From: Fibrella rubiginis
GTDB lineage: Bacteria; Bacteroidota; Bacteroidia; Cytophagales; Spirosomataceae
Assembly: GCF_017353185.1 (NCBI RefSeq)
Contig: NZ_JAFMYV010000003.1
Span: 372,001-436,000 of the forward strand
DNA: 64,000 bases
Direction: 5' to 3'
Part shown: in pieces, positions 27,673 through 36,452 of the stretch
Layout of the letters: every line of letters begins with the position of its first letter
How positions within the stretch are numbered: the first letter of the stretch is position 1
Notes under the pieces: model-generated
The model's database searches: none
Told to the model about the DNA's origin: nothing
Seen by the model: the letters and a program-made list of their open reading frames with translations, nothing else
Made by a program: the position numbers and the translations under genes

Positions 27673-28365
27673 ATGCTCTATAAAACCAAAGGAATTGCCC
27701 TTAGCTATATCCGTTACCGCGAATCATCCATTATTGTGCGGGTGTATACCGAGGCGTTTGGCCTGCAAAGCTACATCGTAAACGGGGTGCGGTCGGCCAA
27801 AAACAAAACCAATAGGATCGCGCTTTTCCAGCCCCTCACCCTGCTCGATATGGTGGTTTACCACCGCGACGACCGCGATCTGCACCGGCTGTCGGAGGTA
27901 AAAACGCCGTATCCGTTTCAGCATATTCCGTTTGAAGTAGCCAAATCGAGCCTCGCGCTATTCGTGACCGAGTTACTGAGCCGGACGCTGAAAGAAGAAG
28001 TAGGCAATCCGCATCTGTTCCGGTTTTTGCTCACGTCAATCGTATACCTGGAAGAGGCCACGGAGCAGTACGAAAACTTCCACCTCGCCTTCCTGCTCCA
28101 ACTGGCTTCCTACCTGGGCTTTGGTCCCGAAAACGCGCAGGAGTTTGAAGATCAGCTTCGCGAACGGTCCCTCCCTTTCCTGGCCGACGATGCCATGACC
28201 GATGCCCTTAACACATTCATGAGCCAGCCCATTGGCACCCCCGTTCGCCTGACCCGCGCCCAGCGCGCCGACCTCCTCGACGCTCTTGTGGCCTATTACC
28301 GTATTCATTTCGATAACCTCGGCGACGTGAAATCGCTGGCCGTTTTGCGCGAAGTGCTAGGGTAA
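27673..28365 (+). CDS. recO: RecO, DNA repair protein
   Basis: 230 residues from ATG 27673. The N-terminal OB-fold is recognisable (GIALSYIRYRESSIIVRVYTE and QSYIVNGVRSAKNKT), followed by the helical RecO C-domain (ALFVTELLSRTLKEEVGN, LTRAQRADLLDALVAYYRIHF). RecO works with RecR and RecF to load RecA on SSB-coated single-stranded DNA and anneals complementary strands. The zinc cysteines found in some RecO proteins are absent, as is common in Bacteroidota. Length is normal. Confidence 0.92.
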   Translation: MLYKTKGIALSYIRYRESSIIVRVYTEAFGLQSYIVNGVRSAKNKTNRIALFQPLTLLDMVVYHRDDRDLHRLSEVKTPYPFQHIPFEVAKSSLALFVTELLSRTLKEEVGNPHLFRFLLTSIVYLEEATEQYENFHLAFLLQLASYLGFGPENAQEFEDQLRERSLPFLADDAMTDALNTFMSQPIGTPVRLTRAQRADLLDALVAYYRIHFDNLGDVKSLAVLREVLG

Positions 28366-28458
28366 AAAGTGTTTTTACTATGTGTAATAATTTGGAATTA
28401 CTATAAAATTTATAATATTAGTGCTCAAAAAATCACAACTAAGTCACAACAGAGGATT

Positions 28459-29298
28459 ATGGACATATATACTATTCTATCTCTATTTTTAATTAGTACC
28501 AGTTCAATTGCACAAAATCATGAAGTTGTTCAAGTATTACAGCCTCAGCAATTTTATTTGAATGGAGGTAATCGTGCCATGATGGGTGGTAAATCGCGGG
28601 TGGCAATAGCAGTCACTCTTCCTCAAAATACAGTTGAGTGGTATTATACGTTTTCGGCTTTTCACTCTCCTGAGCAAGCCGCACAAGCTAGCCAGCAGTA
28701 TAGTCTCTTTTCTAATTTAGTAAATACACTCGATCAAGTTGGCATAGCGTCTTTGAGTACAAAATTGATGCGGCCAACGGGTGCCGAAGTATGTGATGTG
28801 TTTCTACTTCCAGAGAATGAAAGGTTGCATTTTATAAATAAAGATGACAATTCACTTTTAGGTAGTGGTTCTGGCTTTCGTTGGTACGACATTGCCAGTA
28901 GGCAAAATTTCGTTTCAGGTGTTGTGCCTGTTAAACAAGCAAATCTGCAAGAGGGCATTTTCTATTTGGGTATCAGAAATCCTAGTGCAATGAGTGGTAT
29001 CTATATTAACATTGAAGTAAATGCTGTTGTGAGGAAAGAACAGGAAAATGTTGCATCTGGATTTTCAATCTCAAATGATACTAATGTGCCTGTAGTTGTT
29101 CAATACAGTACCAATGGTATCAGTTGGCAACAGATGTCTTTGGTTTCTAGCGCTATGTATGCGGATAACTATATAAAAATTCCTTTGTCAATACGTATTA
29201 ATTCCCTTTGCAAGGGTTTGATTACTTACAATATTCAAAGGGCAGGAAAATATACAATACGCTATTCCCAAGGTTGTTTAGAAATTCTTGCCTTGTAG
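28459..29298 (+). CDS. AT-rich hypothetical secreted protein
   Basis: 279 residues from ATG 28459 with a signal peptide (MDIYTILSLFLISTSSIA). The gene and the 90 nt upstream are strikingly AT-rich, with many A/T-ending codons, unlike all neighbours. Motifs: TVEWYYTFSAFHSPEQA, GIFYLGIRNPSAMSGIYINIEVNAVV and SNDTNVPVVVQYSTNGISW, suggesting beta-sandwich structure. No family is recognised. It lies between recO and lptB, both conserved housekeeping genes, so it looks like a single-gene import. Confidence 0.7.
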   Translation: MDIYTILSLFLISTSSIAQNHEVVQVLQPQQFYLNGGNRAMMGGKSRVAIAVTLPQNTVEWYYTFSAFHSPEQAAQASQQYSLFSNLVNTLDQVGIASLSTKLMRPTGAEVCDVFLLPENERLHFINKDDNSLLGSGSGFRWYDIASRQNFVSGVVPVKQANLQEGIFYLGIRNPSAMSGIYINIEVNAVVRKEQENVASGFSISNDTNVPVVVQYSTNGISWQQMSLVSSAMYADNYIKIPLSIRINSLCKGLITYNIQRAGKYTIRYSQGCLEILAL

Positions 29299-29305
29299 TC
29301 TAGTT

Positions 29306-30046
29306 TCACTCTTTCACAAACTTGCGTTTCAATTCGAAATTCTGACCTAGATATAAGCGCCGCACCTGCTCGTCGCCGGCTAGTTCTTCGGCGGTGCCCT
29401 GCTTCAGAATTTTTCCCTCGAAGAGCAGGTATGCCCGGTCAGTAATGGAGAGGGTTTCGTTTACGTTGTGATCGGTAATGAGAATGCCGATGTTGCGGTG
29501 CTTGAGTTGCGCCACGATGGTCTGAATATCTTCGACGGCAATGGGGTCAACGCCTGCAAAGGGTTCGTCGAGGAGAATGAATTTGGGGTCTACAGCCAGC
29601 GCACGGGCAATCTCTGTCCGGCGACGTTCGCCGCCAGAGAGCACTTTACCCGCGTTTTTGCGCACATGGCCGAGGTTAAACTCTTCGATTAGCTCTTCAC
29701 ATTTTGCCCGTTGGTCGACCTTCGATTTGTTGGTCATTTCCAGCACAGCCAGAATGTTTTCTTCTACCGTGAGGTCGCGGAAAATAGACGCCTCCTGCGC
29801 CAGATAGCCCAATCCCAACCGGGCACGCTTGTACATGGGCTGATCGGTGATGTCGGTATCGTCGATGAAGACTTTGCCGCTATTGGGTTTTACCAGGCCC
29901 ACGGCCATATAGAACGAGGTAGTTTTACCCGCGCCGTTTGGCCCCAGCAAGCCCACAATTTCGCCCTGCGCCACCTGATACGACACATCATTGTTGACTA
30001 GCCGGCTGCCGTATTTTTTTACTAAATGTTCGGTTCTGAGAATCAT
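29306..30046 (-). CDS. lptB: LptB, LPS export ABC transporter ATPase
   Basis: 246 residues. Walker [10 protein letters not shown] (about 35-43), signature [15 protein letters not shown], Walker [14 protein letters not shown] and the H-loop ITDHNV. The overall sequence, including [18 protein letters not shown], is typical of LptB, which powers LptFG to pull lipopolysaccharide from the inner membrane toward the LptC-A-D bridge. Length is standard. recJ lies 63 nt upstream in the same direction. Confidence 0.95.
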   Translation of the reverse strand: MILRTEHLVKKYGSRLVNNDVSYQVAQGEIVGLLGPNGAGKTTSFYMAVGLVKPNSGKVFIDDTDITDQPMYKRARLGLGYLAQEASIFRDLTVEENILAVLEMTNKSKVDQRAKCEELIEEFNLGHVRKNAGKVLSGGERRRTEIARALAVDPKFILLDEPFAGVDPIAVEDIQTIVAQLKHRNIGILITDHNVNETLSITDRAYLLFEGKILKQGTAEELAGDEQVRRLYLGQNFELKRKFVKE

Positions 30047-30109
30047 GTATGTGTATAGGAAACGGTCTTTTTGTCATCCCGACCGCACCCGGCGTCATCC
30101 GCGGTCCCC

Positions 30110-31873
30110 TTAAATCTTTATGTCTTTCAAATACAACTGCATGGTTGAGCGGTTGTTGAAATGATTCATTTCCAGGCTATAACAAATCGAGAACGGTTCG
30201 TCGGAGCGCAGGTGGTCGGCCCAGGCACCGAGGCCGAAACCCACCGCCGTGAACTGATGACCCGACCGCCGCTGCCGACAGGTGAACTTGATGTGCTTTT
30301 CTTTCATCAACATCGGTTCGCCCACCAGCACCACGTCTTCCGTGCAGAAAATTGGGGCCAGATTGTGCGGCCCAAACGGCGACATCTGCTTCATAACCCG
30401 GTAGAACTTATCGTTGATTTCGCTGAAATCGAGCGGCAGATCCACTTCTACGCGAGGTATGAGGTATTCGTCCAAAATTCGTTCCGACACCACCTGTTCA
30501 AATTTTTCGCGGAAAGCGTCGATGTTTTCAATCGGCATGGTCAGGCCCGCCGCGAAGGTGTGGCCACCAAACTGCTCAAGTAAATCGGCGCATTCTTCAA
30601 TGGCCTCGTAGACATCGAACCCCGCCACCGACCGCGCCGACCCCGCCGCTTTGTCGTTCGATTGGGTCAGGATGATCGTGGGCCGGTAAAACTGCTCGAT
30701 GCACCGCGAAGCCACTATACCGATAACGCCTTTGTGCCACGAAGCGTCGAACAAAACCGTCGATTTAGCATTAATTAACAGGTCGTTGCGCCGAATCATG
30801 TCCAGCGCCTGCTCGGTCATACCTTTGTCGAGGTCCTGCCGGTCTTTGTTGTGGGCGTGGAGGAAGTAGGCAAACTCTTCGGCTTCATCGAAGCTCTCGG
30901 CCAGGAGCAAATTCACGGCATCGCGGGCGTGCTTGATGCGCCCGGCAGCGTTGATGCGCGGCCCCAACCCAAACACCACATTGCCAATGTCGAGGTGCTT
31001 GTCTTTATGCGGGCACGCTTCATCGTCACGCATGAACCCGGCTACCCGCATCAGGGCCTGGAAGCCCGTGCGGGGGGCGGTGTTGAGTTGCTTTAGTCCA
31101 TAATATGCCAACGCCCGGTTTTCGCCCGTAATGGGTACAATGTCGCAGGCAATACTCACGACCACCAGATCGAGGTATGGCCACAGGTCGTCAACGGGCA
31201 AACCCCACCGGCGGCATAGTGCCTGAAGCAGTTTAAACCCTACACCGCAACCCGTCAGTTCTTTATAAGGATACTGACAATCAGCGCGTTTTGGATCGAG
31301 CACGGCCACCGCGGCAGGAATCTCATTGCCCGGGCGGTGGTGGTCGCAGATGATGAAATCAACGCCGAGGGCGGTTGCTTCGGCCACACGGTCAATGGAT
31401 TTGATCCCGCAGTCGAGGGCAATGATCAGGGTAAAACCATTGTCGGCGGCGTATTGAATACCCGCTCTCGAGATCCCGTAGCCTTCTTTGTAACGATCGG
31501 GAATATAATGGTCGAGGTGTTCGTAGTGGGTGCGCAGAAAGCCGTACATCAGCGACACCGACGTGGTACCATCTACGTCGTAGTCGCCGTAAATGAGTAT
31601 CTTTTCCTGCCGATGCATGGCCAGTGTGATCCGGTCTACGGCCCGGTCCATGTCGCGCATCTGGAAAGGGTCGTGCAGATGGGTCAGTTCGGGCCGGAAA
31701 AAGTAGCGGGCTTCGTCGAATGAATAAACCCCCCGCTGCACCAGCAGAGAAGCCAGAAACGGGCTGACGTTCAGGACCTGTACCAGATCGGCCACGGCCT
31801 GTTGTTCGTCAGGTCGGTCGGGAAAAGGTTTGAAAAGCCAGCGTTTTGAAGGCGGTGCGGGGTGCGTAATCAT
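30110..31873 (-). CDS. recJ: RecJ, single-stranded-DNA-specific 5'-3' exonuclease
   Basis: 587 residues from the ATG at 31873 (a start 30 nt upstream is possible). DHH-phosphoesterase motifs: IYGDYDVDGTTSVSLMYGF, IALDCGIKS, FIICDHHRPG, VVVSIACDIVPI; the DHHA1 region has FGGHTFAAGLTM, followed by the OB-like C-terminal domain. All acidic and histidine metal ligands are present. RecJ resects 5' ends in RecFOR recombination and in mismatch and base-excision repair; recO lies 2 kb away. The 5' end is divergent from a DUF2141 gene. Confidence 0.95.
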   Translation of the reverse strand: MITHPAPPSKRWLFKPFPDRPDEQQAVADLVQVLNVSPFLASLLVQRGVYSFDEARYFFRPELTHLHDPFQMRDMDRAVDRITLAMHRQEKILIYGDYDVDGTTSVSLMYGFLRTHYEHLDHYIPDRYKEGYGISRAGIQYAADNGFTLIIALDCGIKSIDRVAEATALGVDFIICDHHRPGNEIPAAVAVLDPKRADCQYPYKELTGCGVGFKLLQALCRRWGLPVDDLWPYLDLVVVSIACDIVPITGENRALAYYGLKQLNTAPRTGFQALMRVAGFMRDDEACPHKDKHLDIGNVVFGLGPRINAAGRIKHARDAVNLLLAESFDEAEEFAYFLHAHNKDRQDLDKGMTEQALDMIRRNDLLINAKSTVLFDASWHKGVIGIVASRCIEQFYRPTIILTQSNDKAAGSARSVAGFDVYEAIEECADLLEQFGGHTFAAGLTMPIENIDAFREKFEQVVSERILDEYLIPRVEVDLPLDFSEINDKFYRVMKQMSPFGPHNLAPIFCTEDVVLVGEPMLMKEKHIKFTCRQRRSGHQFTAVGFGLGAWADHLRSDEPFSICYSLEMNHFNNRSTMQLYLKDIKI

Positions 31874-31936
31874 GCGACGGGTGAACAAGGCATCAGTACG
31901 CAAGTTAATTTCGTTTCTTCCAAAACAGTTTCGCCC

Positions 31937-32356
31937 ATGCTTATTTTCCTGGCCGCCTTGCTGGTACTACTGCACTCACCTGCGTCTCCGCCCCGCAAAG
32001 CCACACTCACCGTAGAAATCCGAAATATTCAGGAGGCTGACGGGCGAATTCAACTGGGTCTATTTAAGCCGTCACCCAATTTTCCCGACAAGTGTAAGCC
32101 CTTTGAAGCCCGCATGATTGCCGCCACCAAAGGCAGTGTACGGCTCGCTTTCGACGTTGAACCTGGCGAGTATGCGCTGGCAGCCTACCACGATGTTAAC
32201 AGTAACGGCAGGCTGGACACGCGTCTGTTTGGTATCCCCAAAGAGCCCTATGGATTCAGCAATAACGTGCGCCCGCGTATGTCGGCACCTACCTTCGCCG
32301 ACTGTAGGGTGGTTATGGGCGACGCCAACAAAGCCATTTATATTCTGTTGAAATGA
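31937..32356 (+). CDS. DUF2141 family exported protein
   Basis: 139 residues from ATG 31937, chosen because it starts a signal peptide (MLIFLAALLVLLHSPAS). The mature part has the DUF2141 pattern: LTVEIRNIQEADGRIQLGLF, then GEYALAAYHDVNSNGRLDT, then GIPKEPYGFSNN and APTFADC. Family function is not established; it is a small periplasmic beta-sandwich-like protein. It is followed 10 nt later by an M1 aminopeptidase gene, probably in one transcript. Confidence 0.85.
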   Translation: MLIFLAALLVLLHSPASPPRKATLTVEIRNIQEADGRIQLGLFKPSPNFPDKCKPFEARMIAATKGSVRLAFDVEPGEYALAAYHDVNSNGRLDTRLFGIPKEPYGFSNNVRPRMSAPTFADCRVVMGDANKAIYILLK

Positions 32357-32366
32357 CCCTACTCAC

Positions 32367-34364
32367 ATGAAAAACAGTTTCTTTATCCTGGTTTTTAATT
32401 TACTCTGTATCAGGGCTATGGCCCAAACGGGCGGCGAAGTATGTGCCCAGGGGAAAACCCGTTTTTTCGGGCAGCCGGGGCGGTTCAGTCCGCAGCAGGC
32501 CCGGCTAGCACCAGATATCCAGTCGGCGGGCGACGCCAGCATCGACGTCACCTATTACGGGCTGAACCTCAACCTGACGTATATTCCCAGCTACCTGCGC
32601 GGGGTGGCAACGGTGGCCGTCAAACCAGCTACCACCAGCCTGAGCAGCTTTTTTCTGGACCTCAACTCGGCCCTGCGCGTCGACTCGGTAAAGGTCGGCA
32701 ACGGGCGGCTGGCGTTCTCACACGCAAACAATCGCCTCACGATAACCCTCCCGCAGACACTGGCCGTGGGGCAAACCCAGCGCCTGTTGGTGTACTACCA
32801 GGGCCTGCCCGTGAGCGCCGACGGCGCCTTCGCATTTACCACCCACGATAACACCAAAGATCCGCTTATCTATAGCCTTAGCGAGCCCTACGGTGCTTCA
32901 GACTGGTTTCCGTGCAAAGACACCCCCGCCGACAAAGCCGACTCGTCGGCTGTGAGTATCACGGCCCCACCCACGTTCGTGTCGGTCTCGAACGGACTCC
33001 TGCAGCGCGTTATCAACAACATCGACGGAACGAAGACGTATTTCTGGAAAAACAGCTACCCCATTGCCCAGTACCTGATCTCCATTGCCTGCACCAACTA
33101 CACACAATACGACACGCCATTGACCTACCAGGGCCAGACTATGCCCGTGACGCATTATATTTTCCCCGAAGATTTGGCCGCCGCCAAGCCCATTATCGAC
33201 CAGACCAATGACATGATCAGGGTCTTTTCCGATCGGTTTGGCATCTATCCCTTCATCCGGGAAAAGTATGGCCATGCCGAATTTGGCAAGAATCAGGGCG
33301 GCATGGAACACCAGACCGTTTCGTCGATGGACCACAATGCGCTGCTCGACCGGAACGTGGTTTCGCATGAACTGATGCACCAGTGGTTTGGCGACAAGAT
33401 CACCTGCCGTGACTGGCAAAATATCTGGCTCAACGAAGGATTTGCTTCCTACGGCGAAGCCATCTACCAGGAGTCATTGGGCGGAAAAGCAGCTTATCAG
33501 AGCTACATGAACACGACTTTTGCCAGCCGGGCAAAAGCAGCCACCGGTACTGTCTACGCTCAGAACGTGGGAAGTGTCAATGCCATTTTCGACTATAACC
33601 GGACGTACTGTAAAGGTGCCTGGGTGTTGCACATGCTGCGCGGTGTGCTGGGCGACAGCACGTTTTTTAAGGGCATGAAAGCTTACGTAGCCTCACCAGC
33701 GGCCTATAGCACCGCCATAACGGAAGACTACCAGCGCGTGATGGAGCAGGCGTCGGGCAAAGACCTGAACTACTTTTTTAAGGAGTGGATTTACGGCGAA
33801 AAGTACCCGGTATACACCTATTCGGTAGCCCCCATTGCCAACACCAACCAGGCCATTTTGCGCATCAGTCAGGCTGCCAGTACCAACCCAACGTCGTTCA
33901 CCATGCCTATACAGGTAACCGTGCAGTCGGCGGGGGGCAGTCAGCTCGTTACCGTGGTGAATGACCAACCCGTGCAATCGTTTACCATTGCGGGCAGCGG
34001 CCCCATCACCGGTATTGCATTCGACCCCGACAACTGGATTCTGAAAACGGCTACGCAGGTTGACCCTCCGGTAAATACCACGCCCGTAGTACTGGCTACC
34101 GAATCCACACGTAATTCGTTGGAGGTATATCCCAATCCTAGCCACGATCAGCTCACGGTGACGTTTAGTACCCAGACGGCGGGACCCATAACGCTATCGC
34201 TGGTGAATACGCTGGGGCAAACAGTGTCGTCACAATCGGAAGTAAACGTGCTGGCTGGCTCCCAGAAACGCATTCTTCCCCTTCGCCAACTTGCCGCTGG
34301 CGCTTACATTCTACGCCTCCAAACCGTCGATGGGGCGCAGCGGGCGGGGATATTGGTGAAGTAG
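32367..34364 (+). CDS. M1 aminopeptidase with T9SS sorting domain
   Basis: 665 residues with a signal peptide (MKNSFFILVFNLLCIRAMA). The M1 core has a GGMEHQTVSSM substrate motif (a GAMEN variant) and the zinc site HELMHQWFGD (His334, Glu335, His338) with Glu357 in WLNEGFASY. The C-terminal about 75 residues, from LEVYPNPSHDQLTV to RAGILVK, form a type A Por secretion sorting domain, so it is predicted to cross the outer membrane by the type IX system and be surface-bound or released. A role in peptide scavenging is inferred. Confidence 0.92.
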   Translation: MKNSFFILVFNLLCIRAMAQTGGEVCAQGKTRFFGQPGRFSPQQARLAPDIQSAGDASIDVTYYGLNLNLTYIPSYLRGVATVAVKPATTSLSSFFLDLNSALRVDSVKVGNGRLAFSHANNRLTITLPQTLAVGQTQRLLVYYQGLPVSADGAFAFTTHDNTKDPLIYSLSEPYGASDWFPCKDTPADKADSSAVSITAPPTFVSVSNGLLQRVINNIDGTKTYFWKNSYPIAQYLISIACTNYTQYDTPLTYQGQTMPVTHYIFPEDLAAAKPIIDQTNDMIRVFSDRFGIYPFIREKYGHAEFGKNQGGMEHQTVSSMDHNALLDRNVVSHELMHQWFGDKITCRDWQNIWLNEGFASYGEAIYQESLGGKAAYQSYMNTTFASRAKAATGTVYAQNVGSVNAIFDYNRTYCKGAWVLHMLRGVLGDSTFFKGMKAYVASPAAYSTAITEDYQRVMEQASGKDLNYFFKEWIYGEKYPVYTYSVAPIANTNQAILRISQAASTNPTSFTMPIQVTVQSAGGSQLVTVVNDQPVQSFTIAGSGPITGIAFDPDNWILKTATQVDPPVNTTPVVLATESTRNSLEVYPNPSHDQLTVTFSTQTAGPITLSLVNTLGQTVSSQSEVNVLAGSQKRILPLRQLAAGAYILRLQTVDGAQRAGILVK

Positions 34365-34369
34365 AAAAA

Positions 34370-34412
34370 GGGAGTTTACCGTTTAAAGTCTAAGGTCTAA
34401 CGTTAAACTCCC
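34370..34412. repeat. Short palindrome spanning an intergenic gap (family 2 words)
   Basis: Arms GGGAGTTTACCGTT (34370-34383) and AACGTTAAACTCCC (34399-34412), one mismatch, with TTAAAGTCTAAGGTCT between. It fills the gap from the M1 peptidase stop to the next ATG at 34415, so the hairpin would cover the ribosome-binding region of the VOC gene. Confidence 0.85.
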
Positions 34413-34414
34413 TC

Positions 34415-34837
34415 ATGCGCTTTCTCCTTCCTCTGCTTCTTATTACCCAATTGGCTGTTGCTCAGGGCGGTCTGGGTATTACAGGTCACAATCACGTAGC
34501 CCTGCACGTGAAAGATATTCCCACCAGTGCCGCCTTTTTTCGCGACGTGATGGGCCTGACTCCCATCCCCGTACCCGATAACCTGAAAACGACCCGTGCC
34601 TGGTTCGATATGAAAAACGGGCAGATGATTCACCTGCTCTCAGGACGGACTAGCCAGATTAATCACGATAAGAACGGTAGTCACTTGGCGCTGTTTGTAG
34701 CCGACATTGCCAAATCAGAAGCCTTTCTGTCGGCCAAAAACATTCCCTTCCACAAGCAGGTCCGCTTCGACGGCGTTACCCAGATTTATTTCTCCGACCC
34801 CGACGGGTATTTGTGGGAATTGAACGAGAAAAAGTAG
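34415..34837 (+). CDS. Exported VOC/glyoxalase-like protein
   Basis: 140 residues with a signal peptide (MRFLLPLLLITQLAVA). The mature part is a glyoxalase/bleomycin-resistance/dioxygenase fold: ITGHNHVALHVKDIPTSAAFFRDVMGL, HLALFVADIAKSEAFL, and YFSDPDGYLWELNE with the C-terminal Glu metal ligand. Metal ligands (His in NHVAL, His in SHLAL, Glu in WELNE) appear intact. VOC proteins with export signals are common in Bacteroidota; substrate unknown. Its ribosome-binding region lies in the short palindrome just upstream. Confidence 0.85.
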   Translation: MRFLLPLLLITQLAVAQGGLGITGHNHVALHVKDIPTSAAFFRDVMGLTPIPVPDNLKTTRAWFDMKNGQMIHLLSGRTSQINHDKNGSHLALFVADIAKSEAFLSAKNIPFHKQVRFDGVTQIYFSDPDGYLWELNEKK

Positions 34838-35113
34838 GCCGTGAGCAGTGGCAGTAGCTCATGACAGAAAAGTACGTTCGTGTTAGCACTGCCTGCTGAA
34901 AATGGGCCATTCCCTAAGTTGCCTATGGACTCTGTTAACAATAGGTAGCTTTCCATAGTTATGTGATTATATATGGCCAGTTAGGCATCTATTTATCAAC
35001 GAGTTTTTAGGTAAGAATTTTTAGCTAAGTAGCCAATATAGCTCCTCAGTAAACTGATCTTGTCCCTAAATAACGGAATTGACCTTTTGTTAACCGTCTC
35101 AACGTCTCCTTAC

Positions 35114-36343
35114 ATGAAGCTCAGTGATTACACAGCCTCTCCTGCCGATTCGTCGGCCATCATTGAAACAACCAGTACGCCTGTTGTAGAAACTAAACGC
35201 GTGCCGGTGGCTGTGAAACAGCCTGTGCAGCCTGCAGAACCGGTTTCTGCCGAAAAAAATCTACCCGAACACCTTCTTTGTTTCTCGCATTTACGGTGGA
35301 ATTTCGTGTATCAACGTCCACAGCACCTGATGAGCCGTGCCAGCGAAGGCATGAAAGTCTGGTTTTTGGAAGAACCTATCTGGGGCAACGAGTTGCGCGT
35401 TGAGGTGCGATCAGAGGGCGAGAATCTGACCATATTGGTGCCGCACATTCCGCATGGCACACCGTTTGACGACGTGCTGGCCTACCAGCGCCGTATGATC
35501 GACCAACTCATTGAGACTGAACGTATAACTGAGTTCGTTAGCTGGTATTATACGCCCATGGCGCTGATGTTCAGTGACCACCTTACTCCTACCCGTACCG
35601 TTTATGACTGCATGGACGAACTGTCGGCGTTTTTGGGTGCCCCACGTGAGTTAATTGATCTGGAGTCAAAATTAATGGCGCAGGCAGATCAGGTGTTCAC
35701 GGGTGGGTATAGTTTGTATGAGGCCAAGCGCAACCGCCACGCCAACGTGCATGCGTTTCCAAGCAGCATTGACTTCGCCCATTTCTCGAAAGCCCGCAAA
35801 CGGCAGGCCGACCCCGCCGATCAGGCTCATATTGCGCACCCGCGCATTGGCTTCTCAGGCGTAGTCGACGAGCGTTTCGATGTGCAGTTGCTTCGTGAAA
35901 TGGCCCAACGCCGGCCCGATTGGCAGTTTATCGTTATTGGCCCAGTTGTGAAAATTGACCCGGCTACCTTGCCCCATAGCGACAACGTGCATTATCTGGG
36001 TATGAAGTCGTATAAAGAATTGCCCGCCTATTTCAGCGGCTGGGATGTAGCCATGTTACCTTTCGCGCTCAACGAATCGACGAAATTTATCAGCCCAACC
36101 AAAACGCCTGAATACCTGGCCGCTGGTCTGCCCACGGTTTCGACTCCCATTCGCGACGTGGTACGTACTTATGGTGAGCGCGGTTTCACGCAGATTGCTG
36201 CCACCGCCGAGGCTTTTGAAACGGCTATTGAGAAAGCCCTGAACAAAGAGCACCCTACCGATTGGAACGCTATTGACAAGTTCCTGACCGAGAACTCATG
36301 GGATATCACCTGGGGGAAAATGAGCCGGGAGATCGTGAAATGA
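35114..36343 (+). CDS. Glycosyltransferase family 1 (GT-B fold)
   Basis: 409 residues from ATG 35114; an upstream TTG would add 18 residues that do not look native. After a disordered Pro/Val/Thr leader (to about residue 55) comes the GT-B N-domain (LLCFSHLRWNFVYQRPQHLMSR), which is usual for glycosyltransferases that follow UDP-sugar mutases. The C-domain has RIGFSGVVDERFD, FIVIGPVVKIDP and SPTKTPEYLAAGLPTVST, where the donor nucleotide-sugar is bound. Probably cytoplasmic or membrane-associated, in polysaccharide or cell-surface glycan synthesis. No other glycan genes are adjacent. Confidence 0.85.
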   Translation: MKLSDYTASPADSSAIIETTSTPVVETKRVPVAVKQPVQPAEPVSAEKNLPEHLLCFSHLRWNFVYQRPQHLMSRASEGMKVWFLEEPIWGNELRVEVRSEGENLTILVPHIPHGTPFDDVLAYQRRMIDQLIETERITEFVSWYYTPMALMFSDHLTPTRTVYDCMDELSAFLGAPRELIDLESKLMAQADQVFTGGYSLYEAKRNRHANVHAFPSSIDFAHFSKARKRQADPADQAHIAHPRIGFSGVVDERFDVQLLREMAQRRPDWQFIVIGPVVKIDPATLPHSDNVHYLGMKSYKELPAYFSGWDVAMLPFALNESTKFISPTKTPEYLAAGLPTVSTPIRDVVRTYGERGFTQIAATAEAFETAIEKALNKEHPTDWNAIDKFLTENSWDITWGKMSREIVK

Positions 36344-36452
36344 TTTACGATGGACGACTTACGATTTATGATTTGTTGCTTTCGCAAGCGCATGATTACT
36401 TTGGCGAAAGCAACAAATCATAAATCGTAAGTCGTCCATCGTAAATCATTTC
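36337..36452. repeat. Perfect palindrome overlapping both convergent stop codons
   Basis: Arms 36337-36385 and 36404-36452 (49 nt, perfect): GAAATGATTTACGATGGACG and onward, with an 18-nt loop. It contains the TGA of the glycosyltransferase gene (36341-36343) and reaches into the stop codon of rqcH (36451-36453). The whole convergent intergenic space is thus one hairpin. Confidence 0.95.
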
